Source: an uncultured Bacilli bacterium (GTDB lineage: Bacteria; Bacillota_I; Bacilli_A; RF39; UBA660). Taken from it: a DNA stretch of 6,625 nt. Below are positions 6,116 to 6,625 of the stretch, in pieces (positions within the stretch are counted from its first letter, which is position 1; the number at the start of each line of letters is the position of its first letter). The DNA is taken from assembly GCA_934182615.1 (NCBI GenBank), contig CAKPRO010000019.1:1-6625 (forward strand), in the 5' to 3' direction. A program made the translations under genes and the position numbers. The notes under the pieces were generated by a model. It made no database searches, was not told the DNA's origin, and saw only the letters and a program-made list of their open reading frames with translations.

Positions 6116-6625
6116 ATGGAAACTGAAAAGAAAAGTTGGTTTGACAGTTCTGTAGAAAAAGCAATTGCTTGTTTGGGAAAAAAATTAACATCCGCAGAAT
6201 TATCAGAAAGAACAGATGAAAAGAAGTTAGAGCCGGTTTTTGACATATTTTGGGAAAATATAACTAAAGGTGACAGACCAACAGATAACAGTGATGTATG
6301 GTTTTATGAGCCGGTGTTAAAGTTAAAAAATGAAATTGTCAGAAACTCATATATGTCTTCTGTAGAAAAAACTTATACAAATTGGACACTGCATCTTTGT
6401 ATTAAATTTATTGATGACAGTTCTTCAAGGGAAATTTTTGAAACAATTTGTCAGAAATACAGGGAGTTTGTGTTATATAATCTTGGGTTGATTGGGCATA
6501 CTAGAAGTTATTTTTATAGTAACAGGGAGTTTGATCGACTCTTGCAAATTCTTGAATGGGATATGGAAGATATCTGGAAACGTATTTTGTCTGACAAAGA
6601 GGAAAAACACGTATCGGAATTATAT
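6116..6625 (+). CDS. Unrecognised protein, C-terminus cut off by window edge
   Basis: An ATG with a strong ribosome site opens a frame of 170 codons with no stop before the window ends. I do not recognise the family. The visible part begins METEKKSWFDSSVEKAIACL and has no signal peptide or membrane helix. It is rich in charged and aromatic residues (for example DVWFYEPVLKLKNE at 60-73 and WTLHLCIKFIDDSSSRE at 90-106) and looks like a mixed or mostly helical soluble cytoplasmic protein. Codon use and AT-richness resemble the neighbouring genes. It follows the glycosyltransferase terminator by more than 300 bp, so it probably belongs to a separate unit that may continue to the right. It could be another envelope-glycan enzyme or an unrelated gene; the sequence does not decide. 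That it is a real gene is likely; its function is unknown. Confidence 0.75.
   Translation, partial: METEKKSWFDSSVEKAIACLGKKLTSAELSERTDEKKLEPVFDIFWENITKGDRPTDNSDVWFYEPVLKLKNEIVRNSYMSSVEKTYTNWTLHLCIKFIDDSSSREIFETICQKYREFVLYNLGLIGHTRSYFYSNREFDRLLQILEWDMEDIWKRILSDKEEKHVSELY

Noticed and set aside
5826..6191. A 121-residue minus-strand open frame
   Set aside because: Low-complexity hydrophobic, Phe/Ser/Thr-rich composition without a domain or ribosome site. It also overlaps the start of the well-supported plus-strand gene at 6116.
1..6625. CRISPR array, insertion sequence, tRNA or rRNA genes, toxin-antitoxin or defence system
   Set aside because: No regularly spaced repeats, terminal inverted repeats with a transposase, cloverleaf sequences or matching protein motifs were seen on either strand.

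Overview
The window is AT-rich DNA with strong G-rich ribosome binding sites, extended -10 promoters and genes typical of the low-GC Clostridia. It most likely comes from a gut Lachnospiraceae-type organism; this is inferred from protein style, base composition and signals, and no marker gene is present. It reads as part of a cell-surface glycopolymer locus. I see no rRNA, tRNA, CRISPR array, insertion sequence, transposase or phage gene.

Layout. (1) Bases 1-2307, plus strand: most of a large YfhO-family membrane protein, cut at its N-terminus by the window edge. (2) Bases 2285-3397, minus strand: a complete membrane-bound acyltransferase (Acyl_transf_3 family). It converges on yfhO, and the two coding ends overlap by 23 bp. 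A perfect 13-bp hairpin lies inside the last yfhO codons. (3) Bases 3398-3555: a compact divergent regulatory region with one good extended -10 promoter on each strand. (4) Bases 3556-4572 and 4606-5724, plus strand: two tandem GT2 glycosyltransferases, 33 bp apart and probably co-transcribed, closed by a hairpin at 5752-5780. (5) Bases 5781-6115: a 335-bp AT-rich stretch with no convincing gene and one weak candidate promoter. (6) Bases 6116-6625, plus strand: the first 170 residues of an unrecognised soluble protein that runs off the window.

How the parts may work together (inference). The two cytoplasmic GT2 enzymes would transfer sugars from nucleotide-sugar donors onto a lipid-linked or surface glycan precursor. 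YfhO-like proteins are polytopic GT-C-like enzymes linked in Bacillus subtilis to glycosylation of lipoteichoic acid. Family-3 acyltransferases add acetyl or other acyl groups to surface sugars. The shared theme is building and decorating a cell-envelope polysaccharide or teichoic-acid-like polymer. No polymerase, flippase or priming transferase is visible, so the product cannot be named.

Nothing here is clearly a new type of biological system. The points most worth checking are the hairpin at the convergent overlap, the divergent promoter pair with a repeated AT-rich motif, the tandem GT2 pair that differs at the metal-binding motif, and the unrecognised protein at the right edge.
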